64,000 bases of DNA from Halomonas sp. A11-A (GTDB lineage Bacteria; Pseudomonadota; Gammaproteobacteria; Pseudomonadales; Halomonadaceae): the NCBI RefSeq assembly GCF_003182195.1, contig NZ_QGTM01000001.1, positions 372,001 through 436,000 of the forward strand, in the 5' to 3' direction. This document shows, one piece after another, positions 26,135 to 35,263 of this stretch. Position 1 is the first letter of the stretch, and each line of letters begins with the position of its first letter. The notes below the pieces were generated by a model that saw nothing but the letters and a program-made list of their open reading frames with translations, ran no database searches and had not been told where the DNA came from. A program made the translations under genes and the position numbers.

Positions 26135-26560
26135 ATGAGCCTTTCCCCTTTCCATCTGGCAATTCCCGTCCACGACCTGCCCGCGGCCCGCACCTTCTAC
26201 GGCGAGGTGTTCGGCCTGGCGGAGGGCCGCTCCAGCGAGCAGTGGGTCGACTTCGACTTCTTCGGCCACCAGCTGGTGATCCACGAGCACCCGAAGATGC
26301 CCTACCAGGAGCAGTCCAACACCAACGCGGTGGACGGCCACGACGTGCCGGTGCCCCACTTCGGGGTGGTGCTGGGCTGGGAGGAGTGGGAAACCCTGGC
26401 CGAACGGCTGCGCGCCCGGGGCACCGCGTTCGTGATCGAGCCTTACGTGCGCTTCAAGGGCCAGGTGGGCGAGCAGGCCACCATGTTCCTGCTCGATCCC
26501 TGCGGCAACGCCCTGGAGTTCAAGGCGTTCAAGGACATGAGCCAGCTGTTCGCCAAATAG
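26135..26560 (+). CDS. VOC family (glyoxalase-like) protein
   Basis: The 141-aa product has two beta-alpha-beta-beta-beta units of the vicinal oxygen chelate fold: [22 protein letters not shown] at the start and [15 protein letters not shown] at the end, with possible metal ligands His8, His56-region and Glu near the end. The family includes lyases and dioxygenases; the reaction is unknown. AGGAGA precedes the ATG. Confidence 0.85.
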   Translation: MSLSPFHLAIPVHDLPAARTFYGEVFGLAEGRSSEQWVDFDFFGHQLVIHEHPKMPYQEQSNTNAVDGHDVPVPHFGVVLGWEEWETLAERLRARGTAFVIEPYVRFKGQVGEQATMFLLDPCGNALEFKAFKDMSQLFAK

Positions 26561-26591
26561 CACCAGCGGCGCAAGACCGGCCAGACGCAGC

Positions 26592-26619
26592 GCGGCCGTG
26601 GCATCTCTGCCACGGCCGC
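26592..26619. terminator. Bidirectional terminator
   Basis: GCGGCCGTGGCA-TCTC-TGCCACGGCCGC is a perfect 12-bp stem with a 4-base loop between the convergent VOC and enoyl-CoA hydratase genes. Confidence 0.7.
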
Positions 26620-26645
26620 TTGCGATGTGAAAAGACGCCGCGGAA

Positions 26646-27419
26646 TCAGAAGTTCGGCTTGCGCTTCTCGACGAAGGCGCTCATGCCCTCTGTCTGCTCG
26701 TCGCCGGCGAAGCAGAAGGCGAACAGCGCGGTCTCCAGCGCCAGAGCGCTGTCGAGGTCCTGGTCCATGCCGTCGTGGATCGCCTGCTTGGCGGCGCGCA
26801 CCGACTGCGGGCCGTTGCCGCTCAGCTGCTTGGTGAGCTCCTCCACGTAGGCCTCGAGTTCCGCCTGGGGCATCACCCGGTTGACCAGACCGATGCGCAG
26901 CGCCTCGTTGGCGTCGATCTTGCGCCCGGTGGTGCAGAGGTCCAGGGCCATGGCCGGGCCCACGCGGCGCGGCAGGCGCTGGGTACCGCCGAAGCCGGGG
27001 ATCACACCCAGCAGCACCTCGGGCTGGCCGAAGATGGCGTTGTCGCTGGCCACCGCCCAGTCACAGGCCAGGGCCAGCTCACAGCCGCCGCCCAGGCAGA
27101 AGCCGTTGACCAGCGCCACGGTGGGCACCGGTAGGGTCTCCAGCCGCTTGAAGGTGGCCAGTGCCTGGCGGGCGAAGGCGCGGGCCTCCTCCGGGGTCTT
27201 GGTGCGCATCTCGGCGATGTCGGCACCGGCCACGAAGGACTTCTCGCCGGCGCCGGTGATCAGCACCGCGCGCAGGTCGTCGCGGGCCTCCAGCTCGGCC
27301 AGGACGCGCTCGAGCTCGTTCAGCACGGCGCTGTTCAGGGCGTTGAGCGCCTTGGGGCGATTGATGGTCAGGCGCACGATGCCGGCATTGTCGGCGACGT
27401 CGATCAGGTTCTCGCTCAT
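26646..27419 (-). CDS. Enoyl-CoA hydratase
   Basis: The 257-aa crotonase-fold enzyme hydrates trans-2-enoyl-CoA. The oxyanion-hole segment SFVAGADIAEM and NGFCLGGGCELALACD are typical, and the two catalytic glutamates fit the second of these and FGQPEVLLGVIPGFGGTQRL. It is the last gene of a four-gene acyl-CoA set on the minus strand, 89 bases after the 3-hydroxyacyl-CoA dehydrogenase. Together with its neighbours it supports beta-oxidation or a related acyl-CoA pathway. Confidence 0.93.
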   Translation of the reverse strand: MSENLIDVADNAGIVRLTINRPKALNALNSAVLNELERVLAELEARDDLRAVLITGAGEKSFVAGADIAEMRTKTPEEARAFARQALATFKRLETLPVPTVALVNGFCLGGGCELALACDWAVASDNAIFGQPEVLLGVIPGFGGTQRLPRRVGPAMALDLCTTGRKIDANEALRIGLVNRVMPQAELEAYVEELTKQLSGNGPQSVRAAKQAIHDGMDQDLDSALALETALFAFCFAGDEQTEGMSAFVEKRKPNF

Positions 27420-27454
27420 GGTGAGGCTCCTTGGCTTGTTGTTCGAAAGCAGGA

Positions 27455-27487
27455 CCGCCCAACCCTAGCTAACGCTTGGTTGGGCGG
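27455..27487 (-). promoter_or_regulatory. Hairpin/inverted repeat between the two acyl-CoA genes
   Basis: CCGCCCAACC and GGTTGGGCGG form a perfect 10-bp inverted repeat around a 13-base centre that contains CTAACGC. It may be a terminator or attenuator after the dehydrogenase gene, or an operator for the hydratase. Confidence 0.4.
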
Positions 27488-27508
27488 CAATCCCCTCTTT
27501 TGTCGAGC

Positions 27509-28357
27509 TCAGCTGTAAAGGTGAAAGCCCCGGCCGGTCTTACGGCCCAGGTAGCCTGCGGCCACCATGCGCTTGAGCAGCGGGCAGGGGCGATACTTCG
27601 GGTCGCCGAAGCCCTCCTGCAGCACCTCCATGATGGAGAGGCAGACGTCCAGGCCGATCAGGTCGGCCAGGGCCAGCGGGCCCATGGGGTGGGCGGCGCC
27701 CAGCTTCATGGATTCGTCGATGTCCGCGGCGCTGGCCACGCCCTCCTGGAGCAGGAAGGCCGCCTCGTTGATCATCGGCACCAGCAGGCGGTTGACCGCG
27801 AAACCGGGGGAGTCGGCGATGGCCACGGCGGTCTTGCCGAGCGATGCGGTCAGCGCCTCGATGCGCGCCACGGTGGCATCAGAGGTCTGCTCGGCGCGGA
27901 TCACCTCGACGAGCTTGAGCACCGGCACCGGGTTGAAGAAGTGCATCCCCACCACCCGCTCCGGGCGCTCGCACACCGCGGCGAGCCGGGTCAGCGACAG
28001 CGACGAGGTGTTGGAGGCCAGGATCGCGTCGTGGGTCAGGCGGCTCAGGTCGCGGAACAGCTTCTCCTTGAGGGCCGGCTGCTCGGGGGCGGCCTCGATG
28101 ATCACCTCGCAGTCGCGCAGGGCGTCCAGGGCGGTGGAGGTGGCCAGGCGCGCCAGGGCGGCGTCCTTGTCGGCCTCGGAGAGCTTCTCCTTGGCCACCA
28201 GCTTGCCCAGGCCCTTGTCGATGGCACCCCGGGCCCGCTCCAGCTGCTCGTCGGCCACGTCGTAGAGCTGCACGGCAAAGCCGCTCTGCACCAGCACCTG
28301 GGCGATGCCCTGGCCCATGGTGCCGGCGCCGACGACGCCGATCGCTTGCTCACTCAT
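27509..28357 (-). CDS. 3-hydroxybutyryl-CoA / 3-hydroxyacyl-CoA dehydrogenase
   Basis: The 282-aa NAD-dependent enzyme oxidises L-3-hydroxyacyl-CoA to 3-ketoacyl-CoA. The NAD-binding [10 protein letters not shown] is at the N-terminus, and the family signature [18 protein letters not shown] contains the catalytic His. The end with [13 protein letters not shown] and [11 protein letters not shown] is standard for the Hbd/PaaH group. It sits 36 bases downstream of the acyl-CoA ligase gene. Confidence 0.94.
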   Translation of the reverse strand: MSEQAIGVVGAGTMGQGIAQVLVQSGFAVQLYDVADEQLERARGAIDKGLGKLVAKEKLSEADKDAALARLATSTALDALRDCEVIIEAAPEQPALKEKLFRDLSRLTHDAILASNTSSLSLTRLAAVCERPERVVGMHFFNPVPVLKLVEVIRAEQTSDATVARIEALTASLGKTAVAIADSPGFAVNRLLVPMINEAAFLLQEGVASAADIDESMKLGAAHPMGPLALADLIGLDVCLSIMEVLQEGFGDPKYRPCPLLKRMVAAGYLGRKTGRGFHLYS

Positions 28358-28393
28358 TGCACTCTCTCCTTGGTTGTTGTCGGGCTGGCTCGA

Positions 28394-30025
28394 TCACTGC
28401 TTGCGGGCTTCGTCGCGCAGCACGAACTTCTGGATCTTGCCGGTGGAGGTCTTGGGCAGCTCGGTGAAGATCACCGTCTTCGGCGCCTTGAAGTGGGCCA
28501 GGCGCGCACGGCAGTGGTCGATGATCTCCTGCTCGGTCACCTCGCCATAGCCCACCTTGAGCTTGACGAAGGCGCAGGGGGTCTCGCCCCACTTCTCGTC
28601 GGGCTTGGCCACCACCGCGGCCTCCTCCACCGCCGGGTGCGAGTAGATGGCATCCTCCACCTCGATGGTGGAGATGTTCTCGCCGCCGGAGATGATGATG
28701 TCCTTGGAGCGGTCCTTGATCTCGATGTAGCCGTCGGCATGCCACACGGCGAGGTCGCCGGTATGGTACCAGCCGCCCTCGAGTGCCTGCTCGGTGGCCG
28801 CCGCGTTCTTGAGGTAGCCCTTCATCACGTTGTTGCCGCGCATCAGGATCTCGCCGATGGTCGCACCATCCTTGGGCACCGGCTCCAGGGTGTTAGGGTC
28901 GGCCACGCAGAGCGCCTCGAGCATGGGGTAGCGCACCCCCTGGCGGGACTTCAGCTTCGCCCGCTCCTCGGCGGGCAGCTCGTCCCACGCCTCGCGCCAG
29001 GCGCAGGAGGTGACCGGGCCGTAGACCTCGGTGAGGCCATAGACGTGGGTCACGTCGATGCCGAGGCGCTCGACGCCGGCGATCACCGAGGCGGGGGGCG
29101 CGGCGCCGGCGGTGGTGACCTTCACCGGATGGTCGAAGTCGCGCTTCTGGTCGTCCGGCAGGTTGACCAGGCCGTTGAGCACGATGGGCGCGCCGCTGAA
29201 GTGGGTGACCCCCTCGTCGGCGATCAGGTCCATGACCCGCTTCGGCTCGACCTTGCGCAGGCAGACGTTGGTGCCGGCGGCGGCGGCGATGGTCCAGGGG
29301 AAGCACCAGCCGTTGCAGTGGAACATCGGCAGGGTCCACAGATAGACCGGGTGGTGGGGCATCGCCCACACTAGGATGTTGCTGGTGGCGTTCAGGTAGG
29401 CGCCGCGGTGGTGGTAGACCACCCCCTTGGGCTTGCCGGTGGTGCCGGAGGTGTAGTTGAGGGAGATCGCCTGCCACTCGTCCTCGGGCAGCTGGTAGGC
29501 GAAGTCGGGGTCGCCCTCGGCCAGCAGCGCCTCGTACTCCACCTCGCCGATGGCGCGCCCCTCGGGGACGAACTCGGGATCGGCTACGTCGATGATCAGC
29601 GGCTTGTGCTCGAGTTTCGCCACCGCCGCCTCGATGACGTCGGCAAACTCCGGGTCGACCAGGATCGCCTTCGCCTCGCCGTGCTCGAGCATGTAGGCGA
29701 TCGCCTCGGCATCCAGGCGGATGTTCAGGGTGTTGAGCACGAAGCCGGCCAGGGGCACGCCGAAATGGGCCTCGAACATGGCCGGCACGTTGGGCAGCAT
29801 GGCGGCCACCGTCTCGCCGGGCTTGACGCCGCGCTTCGACAGCGCCGAGGCGAGCCGCCGGCAGCGCTCCCAGGTGGTCGCCCAGTCGCGGCGGATCTCG
29901 CCGTAGACCACCGCCGGATAGTCCGGGTAGACCGAAGCGGTGCGCTCGATGAAGGTCAGCGGCGAGAGCGCCACGTGGTTGGCTGGGGTCTTCTCGAGGC
30001 CCTGTTCGAAGATGCTCTGGCTCAT
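28394..30025 (-). CDS. Acyl-CoA ligase (AMP-forming; DmdB/medium-chain type)
   Basis: The 543-aa adenylate-forming enzyme activates a carboxylic acid to its CoA thioester. The P-loop-like YTSGTTGKPKGV, the adenylate-binding YGLTEVYGP, the YHTGDLAVW segment and the C-terminal catalytic Lys in TSTGKIQK are all present. The MFHCNGWCFPW region matches the group that contains methylmercaptopropionyl-CoA ligase (DmdB) and medium-chain ligases. The start at 30025 has GGAG at the right distance; the frame stays open further upstream but that part overlaps spacer and the next gene's end. Confidence 0.9.
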   Translation of the reverse strand: MSQSIFEQGLEKTPANHVALSPLTFIERTASVYPDYPAVVYGEIRRDWATTWERCRRLASALSKRGVKPGETVAAMLPNVPAMFEAHFGVPLAGFVLNTLNIRLDAEAIAYMLEHGEAKAILVDPEFADVIEAAVAKLEHKPLIIDVADPEFVPEGRAIGEVEYEALLAEGDPDFAYQLPEDEWQAISLNYTSGTTGKPKGVVYHHRGAYLNATSNILVWAMPHHPVYLWTLPMFHCNGWCFPWTIAAAAGTNVCLRKVEPKRVMDLIADEGVTHFSGAPIVLNGLVNLPDDQKRDFDHPVKVTTAGAAPPASVIAGVERLGIDVTHVYGLTEVYGPVTSCAWREAWDELPAEERAKLKSRQGVRYPMLEALCVADPNTLEPVPKDGATIGEILMRGNNVMKGYLKNAAATEQALEGGWYHTGDLAVWHADGYIEIKDRSKDIIISGGENISTIEVEDAIYSHPAVEEAAVVAKPDEKWGETPCAFVKLKVGYGEVTEQEIIDHCRARLAHFKAPKTVIFTELPKTSTGKIQKFVLRDEARKQ

Positions 30026-30105
30026 GCTTGGCTCCATGGAATGTCGTGATGCGTTGTCATGAACGGCCGCCGCCGGCACGGGGCCGGCGGCGGATCGATG
30101 CGGGA

Positions 30106-31899
30106 TCAGTGGGCGGCGGCGTCGAAGGCGGCGAGGCTCGCCATGCCGGCCTCGATCACCGCGCGCTGGGCGCGGCCCACCGGCAGCCACTGGCGGATGG
30201 CGTAGTCGGCGCTCTGCTGCTTGGCCCGGTAGAAGGGTTCATCGCGGCCGGCGGCCACGGCCGCGCTGGCCTTGAGTGCCGCCTGGCCCATCTGCCAGGC
30301 GCAGAGCACGTGGCCGGCCAGGTTCAGGAAGGGGGTGGCGTAGGCCTGGACGGCATCGGCGCCCTGTTCCGGGTCGGCGCCCGCCTCGAGCACCGCGGCC
30401 ATGGCGGCGCGCAGGTCGGCGGCACCGCCGGCCAGGCTCTCGCCCAGGGCGGCTTGCTCGTCGCTGGCCTTGAGGGCGTCGGCGGTGGCCTCCACCTGGT
30501 CGATCAGGCCCTCGAGGGCCGCACCGCGGTCGCGCTGCAGCTTGCGCCCGGCCAGGTCCAGCGCCTGGATGCCATTGGTGCCCTCGTAGATGGGGGCAAT
30601 GCGGGCGTCGCGCAGCAGCTGGGCGGCGCCGGTCTCCTCGATGAAGCCCATGCCGCCGTGCACCTGCACGCCGAGGGAGGCGATCTCCACCGCCTGGTCG
30701 GTGGAGAAGCTCTTGACCACCGGGATCAGCACCTCGACCCGGGCCTGGGCGGCGGCGCGCTCGGCGTCATCCTCGGCGTGGCGGGCCAGGTCGAGCTGGG
30801 CGGCGCAGTAGAGGGCCAGCGAGCGCAGGGCATCGGTGCGCGCCCGCATGGAGAGCAGCATGCGGCGCACGTCGAGGTGGTCGCTGATGGTGCAGTCGTC
30901 ACGCCCGGAGCGCGGGCTGCGGCCCTGGGTGCGATCCAGGGCGTAGGCGAAGGCGTGCTGGCAGGCGCGCTCGGCCACGCCGATGCCCTGGATCCCCACC
31001 TTGTGGCGCGCCTCGTTCATCATGGTGAACATGTGGTTGAGGCCGCGGCCTTCCTCGCCCACCAGGTAGCCGATGGCGCCCTCCCCCTCGCCGAAGCTCA
31101 GGGTGCAGGTGGGGGAGCCGTGGATACCCAGCTTGTGCTCGATGGAGGCGCAGATGACGTCGTTGCGCTCGCCGAGCGAGCCGTCCGCATTGACCAGGAA
31201 CTTCGGCACCAGGAACAGCGAGATGCCCTTGTTGCCCTCCGGGGCATCGGGCTTGCGGGCCAGCACCAGGTGGATGATGTTCTCGGCGGCGTCGTGCTCG
31301 CCCCAGGTGATGAAGATCTTCTGGCCGAACAGCCGGTAGCTGCCGTCTTCCTGGGGCACGGCGCGGGTGCGCACCTTGGAGAGATCCGAGCCGGCCTGGG
31401 GCTCGGTGAGGTTCATGGTGCCGGTCCAGGTGCCCTCGACGAGCCTGGGCAGGTAGCGCTCCTTCAGCTCGTCGCTGCCGTGGTGGGCCAGGGCCTCGAT
31501 GGCGCCGGCGGTGAGCATGGGGCAGAGCCCGAGGGCCATGTTGGCGCCGTGCAGCATCTCCTGGACCGAGCTTGCCACCACCTCGGGCAGCCCCTGGCCG
31601 CCCAGCGCCTCGGCCACGCCGATGCCGTTCCAGCCGCCCTCGGCGTAGGCCTGGTAGGCCTCGGCAAAGCCGTCGGGCAGGGTCACCCCGCCGTCGTCGC
31701 GGCGGGTGCAGCCCTGGCGGTCGCCGCTGGCGTTGAGCGGCGCCCATACCTCGCCGGCAAGCCTGGCGGCCTCCTCCAGCACCGCCTCCACCAGGTCGGG
31801 GCTGGCCTCCTCGAAGCCGGGCAGCGAGAGCGAGCCATGCTCGAGCAGCTCCTCCAGGACGAAGCGGATGTCGCGAACGGGGGCGGCAAAGGGGATCAT
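30106..31899 (-). CDS. Acyl-CoA dehydrogenase (DmdC/AidB-like long form)
   Basis: The 597-aa FAD enzyme introduces the 2,3-double bond into acyl-CoA. Motifs: MNLTEPQAGSDLS (FAD and substrate binding), FITWGEHD, and the catalytic Glu region YEGTNGIQALDLAGRK. The C-terminal 130 residues are the extra acyl-CoA dehydrogenase C domain of the 590-600 aa subgroup that includes DmdC. The start at 31899 (MIPFAAPVRDIRF) follows a GAGGTG site. It heads the four-gene acyl-CoA set; no thiolase gene is present here. Confidence 0.92.
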   Translation of the reverse strand: MIPFAAPVRDIRFVLEELLEHGSLSLPGFEEASPDLVEAVLEEAARLAGEVWAPLNASGDRQGCTRRDDGGVTLPDGFAEAYQAYAEGGWNGIGVAEALGGQGLPEVVASSVQEMLHGANMALGLCPMLTAGAIEALAHHGSDELKERYLPRLVEGTWTGTMNLTEPQAGSDLSKVRTRAVPQEDGSYRLFGQKIFITWGEHDAAENIIHLVLARKPDAPEGNKGISLFLVPKFLVNADGSLGERNDVICASIEHKLGIHGSPTCTLSFGEGEGAIGYLVGEEGRGLNHMFTMMNEARHKVGIQGIGVAERACQHAFAYALDRTQGRSPRSGRDDCTISDHLDVRRMLLSMRARTDALRSLALYCAAQLDLARHAEDDAERAAAQARVEVLIPVVKSFSTDQAVEIASLGVQVHGGMGFIEETGAAQLLRDARIAPIYEGTNGIQALDLAGRKLQRDRGAALEGLIDQVEATADALKASDEQAALGESLAGGAADLRAAMAAVLEAGADPEQGADAVQAYATPFLNLAGHVLCAWQMGQAALKASAAVAAGRDEPFYRAKQQSADYAIRQWLPVGRAQRAVIEAGMASLAAFDAAAH

Positions 31900-31996
31900 C
31901 GAAGCACCTCGGGGAAAAATGATAACGGCGATAGTAGATTCCCTACTTTTCACCGACCATTATCCCAAGGTCTTACCCCGCCTCGCCCTCCGCGCC

Positions 31997-33418
31997 TCAG
32001 CTACGGGAGGGCAGCGGCTCGAGGCCGGGCAGCTCCTCCTGGGTGGGCTCGCTCTCCGGCCCGGCCTCGGCCTCGTCGAAGTAGGCCACATGGGACTCGT
32101 CGGCCGGCGGCGGGCCGACCAGGGGCTCGGCCACGTTCACCTCGGGCACGGCCGCGGAGAGGTCCTCCATGTGCTCGTGCTCGATGGCGCCCTGCACCAG
32201 TTCCTCGGTGACCACCAGCTCGGCCCCTGCGGCGGACATCGGCGTGGTCGCATGGAAGGGCGCCACCGGCACCGGCGCCGGGCGTACGCTGCGCCGCCAG
32301 CCGAAGAAGGCCACCAGGAACAGGCCCAGGGCGCCGAAGCTCCAGAACAGCCCGGCATCGCCCAGGGCGGCCATCACCGGCGAGATCAGCGGCGGGCTGA
32401 TCGCCGAGCCGATGGCGTTGATCAGCAGCAGACCCTGGCTCATGCGCACCAGGGCACCGGCGGGCGCCCGGTCGGCGGCGTGGCCCACCGCCACCGGATA
32501 GAGCGAGAAGACCCCGCCGCCGAGCAGGAACAGCAGCCCCGCCAGCAGCCAGGTGGACATCGGCAGCCACAGGATCGCCGCCGAGATCAGCGCACAGAAG
32601 CCACCGATGGCGATCAGCACGATCTGGCGATCATGGCGATCCGACCAGCGCCCCACCGGGTACTGCAGCAGCATGGCGCCCAGGATCACGACGGCCATCA
32701 TCTGGCCGATCCGATCCACCGAGAGGCCGATGCGCTGCAGGTAGAGGGGCAGCAGCGCATAGACCGCGGCCACCGCGATCCCCGAGCCGAAGCTGCCCAT
32801 CACCCCGGTGGGCGTGAGGGTGATCAGGCGGTGGGGCGGCAGCGGCTCGGCCTTCTCGATCAGCGGCGATACCCGCGGGATCATCGCCATGGGCAGCACC
32901 GAGAGCGAGGCCAGCATGGCGATCACCATGAAGGAGGCCGCCCCGCCCATGGCCTCGGTGACGCCCAGCAGCAGCTGGCCGAGCACCCCGGCGGCGTAGA
33001 GGGAGATCATGTAGAGCGCCAGCAGGCGCCCGCGCACCCTCTGGTCGCCGGCGGTGAGCAGCCAGCTCTCGATCACCAGGTAGACCCCCACCGTGGCCCA
33101 GCCGCCGATCAGGCGCAGCGCGAACCAGGCCCAGGGGTGATCCACCAGGCCCTGCAGCAGCACCGTGACCGCCACCAGCGAGGCGAAGCTGCCATAGGCG
33201 CGAATATGGCCGATGCGCAGCAGCAGGCGGTCGTTGAGCATGGCCCCCAGCGCCAGGCCGATGAAGTAGGCCGAGGAGACCCAGCCGATCACCACCGCCG
33301 ACTCGCCGGCGGCGTCCAGGCGCAGGGTGATCACGGTGGCCAGAAAGCCGTTGCCGACGCTGAGGATGAAGAGCCCGAGCAGAGGGGCCAGGGCCAGGGC
33401 CAACAGTTGCCGCGACAT
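31997..33418 (-). CDS. MFS transporter (YcaD-like) with acidic C-terminal tail
   Basis: The 473-aa inner-membrane protein has about twelve hydrophobic helices in the first 390 residues and a Major Facilitator loop motif (GAMLNDRLLLRIGHIR) between helices 2 and 3. It resembles the YcaD group of putative exporters or sugar-phosphate-like carriers; the substrate is unknown. The last 80 residues form an acidic, Pro/Glu-rich cytoplasmic tail unusual for the family. The start at 33418 (MSRQLLALALAP) is preferred over an open frame extending to 33538. Confidence 0.85.
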   Translation of the reverse strand: MSRQLLALALAPLLGLFILSVGNGFLATVITLRLDAAGESAVVIGWVSSAYFIGLALGAMLNDRLLLRIGHIRAYGSFASLVAVTVLLQGLVDHPWAWFALRLIGGWATVGVYLVIESWLLTAGDQRVRGRLLALYMISLYAAGVLGQLLLGVTEAMGGAASFMVIAMLASLSVLPMAMIPRVSPLIEKAEPLPPHRLITLTPTGVMGSFGSGIAVAAVYALLPLYLQRIGLSVDRIGQMMAVVILGAMLLQYPVGRWSDRHDRQIVLIAIGGFCALISAAILWLPMSTWLLAGLLFLLGGGVFSLYPVAVGHAADRAPAGALVRMSQGLLLINAIGSAISPPLISPVMAALGDAGLFWSFGALGLFLVAFFGWRRSVRPAPVPVAPFHATTPMSAAGAELVVTEELVQGAIEHEHMEDLSAAVPEVNVAEPLVGPPPADESHVAYFDEAEAGPESEPTQEELPGLEPLPSRS

Positions 33419-33661
33419 TGCATGCCTCACAGCGAAAGGGAAGACGGAAAGAGTGGCAGAAAACGGGACATCTCGCCTGTCCGGCGGGCCGGAAGCGGCG
33501 CCTGAAGCGCCGGCCGGGTATCGAAGCGCGCGAATCATACGCCCGATTGGCGGCGAGTCAATCGCTTTTCCGACTGGACATCAGGAAAGCGGAATTTTCT
33601 TCTGCCAGCTCCCCCCAGTTTGGCAATATCATCCGCCACACCCCCTCCCCCACCTCACGCC

Positions 33662-34297
33662 TCAGGGCTTCTGCAGCAACACCACGTCGGCGGCGGGAAA
33701 TTCCACGCTCATGCCGAGCTCATCGGCAAGCCACCGAAAGGTCGTCTCGCTGAAGAAGGCCACGTGGGTCGGGTCGAGGATGTAGTGCCAGCGGGCGAAC
33801 GCCTCGCGATCGGTGGCCCGCTTGGTCATCAGCCCCAGCCAGCCGCCGGGACGCAGGCGTTGTGCCAGGCGCGCAAGCTCCTCCCCCGGTGCGAAGAGGT
33901 GCTCGACCACCTCGGTGGCGGTAATAAAGTCGTAGGTCTGTTCGAACACCCGGGGGTCGGGGGCGTAGAAAGGGTCGTAGACCGCCATGGGATGACCCGC
34001 CTCCTCGAACATCACCGAGAGGGTCGGCCCGGGGCCGGCGCCGAAGTCGAGCCCCCGGGCGCCGGGGGCGAGGCGCTCGCGCAGCGGGTCGGCGAGGCGC
34101 GACAGGAAGCGCCGGTAGCCGGGGTCCTCCGGGGAATTCTCGTGCTGGTCGTAGACCGCCCGTTCCTCCTCGGGGCCTAGCCGGAAGGCCGGCGGCACGA
34201 ACACCAGCGCGCAGCGCCGGCACTGGTGGTACTCGCGCCGCGCATCGCGATGGTAGAAGGCCGCGTCGCCAGATGCGCATAGCGGGCAGGTCGGCAT
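33662..34297 (-). CDS. Class I SAM-dependent methyltransferase with zinc ribbon
   Basis: The 211-aa protein begins with CPLCAS and CRRCALVF, a zinc ribbon of the methyltransferase N-terminal type, and then has a Rossmann methyltransferase domain with GLDFGAGPGPTL (motif I) and EVVEHLFAPGEE. The group methylates small molecules or sugars; the acceptor is unknown. It is divergent from the VOC gene at 34358. Confidence 0.85.
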   Translation of the reverse strand: MPTCPLCASGDAAFYHRDARREYHQCRRCALVFVPPAFRLGPEEERAVYDQHENSPEDPGYRRFLSRLADPLRERLAPGARGLDFGAGPGPTLSVMFEEAGHPMAVYDPFYAPDPRVFEQTYDFITATEVVEHLFAPGEELARLAQRLRPGGWLGLMTKRATDREAFARWHYILDPTHVAFFSETTFRWLADELGMSVEFPAADVVLLQKP

Positions 34298-34357
34298 CGT
34301 CGTATCCTCTGTGCCAGAACGTTCTTGCCACTCCAGGACAAGACCAAGGAGATGTGA

Positions 34358-34765
34358 ATGCTGTCAGGTCTGGATCATCTGGTCATCACCGTGACCGACA
34401 TTTCCCGCGCCGTGGACTTCTACTCCCGGGTGCTGGGGCTGGAGGTGCGCTATCGCGACCGCGAGCGCGTCGACCTGATCCTCGGCGACCTGGCCCTGCG
34501 CCTGCACTGGACCGCCACCGATATCGAGCCCAGGGCAGCGACCCCCACCCCCGGCAGCATCGATATCTGCCTGCGCAGCCTGCTGCCTCTGGACGAGGTG
34601 GCCCGCCACCTGGAGGCGCTGGAGGTGGAGGTGGAGCTCGGCCCGGTCGAGCGCCAGGGCGCCACCGGCCTGCTGGAGTCGGTCTACCTGCGCGACCCGG
34701 ACGGCAACCTGATCGAGATCAGCCGCCCGCTGCGCCAGGCGGCCACCGAGGCCGCCGAGGGCTGA
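34358..34765 (+). CDS. VOC family protein (GLOD5/YwbC-like)
   Basis: The 135-aa product has one VOC module pair: GLDHLVITVTDISRAVDFY near the start and VYLRDPDGNLIEIS at the end, giving likely metal ligands His, His and Glu. Reaction unknown; members are often annotated as glyoxalase/bleomycin-resistance-like proteins. AAGGAG precedes the ATG. Confidence 0.85.
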   Translation: MLSGLDHLVITVTDISRAVDFYSRVLGLEVRYRDRERVDLILGDLALRLHWTATDIEPRAATPTPGSIDICLRSLLPLDEVARHLEALEVEVELGPVERQGATGLLESVYLRDPDGNLIEISRPLRQAATEAAEG

Positions 34766-34847
34766 GCTCCCCGGCCGGCGCTGGCAATGCGTCTGCCGGT
34801 CGGTATCATGACGCCCCGAGATTCGATTCCACGGCCAGGGACGCCCC

Positions 34848-35252
34848 ATGAGCGACAATTTCCAAAGTGACAGGCCCCGACAAGACCAAGTCCAGAACGA
34901 CAATGTGATCATCGAACGGCGCGAGCCCCCCGACACCACCATGCCCATGGTGGTCTATGCCCTCTACCTGGTCAGCTTCGTGGTGGGCTTCACCTCGGTG
35001 ATCGGCGTGGTGATCGCCTACGTCTACCGCGGCAAGGGACCGGGGTGGCTCGACGAGCACTACCGCTACCAGATCCGCACCTTCTGGATCGGCCTGCTCT
35101 ACGCCACCATCGCCTCCATTCTGGTGCTGGTGGCCATCGGCATCCCGCTGCTGATCGCCCTGGCGGTGTGGCTGATCGTACGCTGTGTGAAGGGCTTCCG
35201 CGGCCTGCAGGAGAAGCGCGCGCCGGACAACGTGGACACCTGGCTGTTCTAG
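34848..35252 (+). CDS. Small membrane protein, DUF4870-like
   Basis: The 134-aa product has a polar, charged N-terminus (about 35 residues) and three hydrophobic helices, with the conserved HYRYQIRTFW segment between helices 1 and 2 and IVRCVKGFRGLQ near the end, as in DUF4870 and related membrane proteins. Function is unknown. It precedes the acyltransferase gene by 11 bases, suggesting co-expression. Confidence 0.75.
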   Translation: MSDNFQSDRPRQDQVQNDNVIIERREPPDTTMPMVVYALYLVSFVVGFTSVIGVVIAYVYRGKGPGWLDEHYRYQIRTFWIGLLYATIASILVLVAIGIPLLIALAVWLIVRCVKGFRGLQEKRAPDNVDTWLF

Positions 35253-35263
35253 GCGACGCACCC

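Noticed and set aside
33419-33661. The 243-base gap before the methyltransferase end
   Set aside because: Searched for a small gene, operator or terminator; only short GC-rich self-complementary stretches were found, none convincing.
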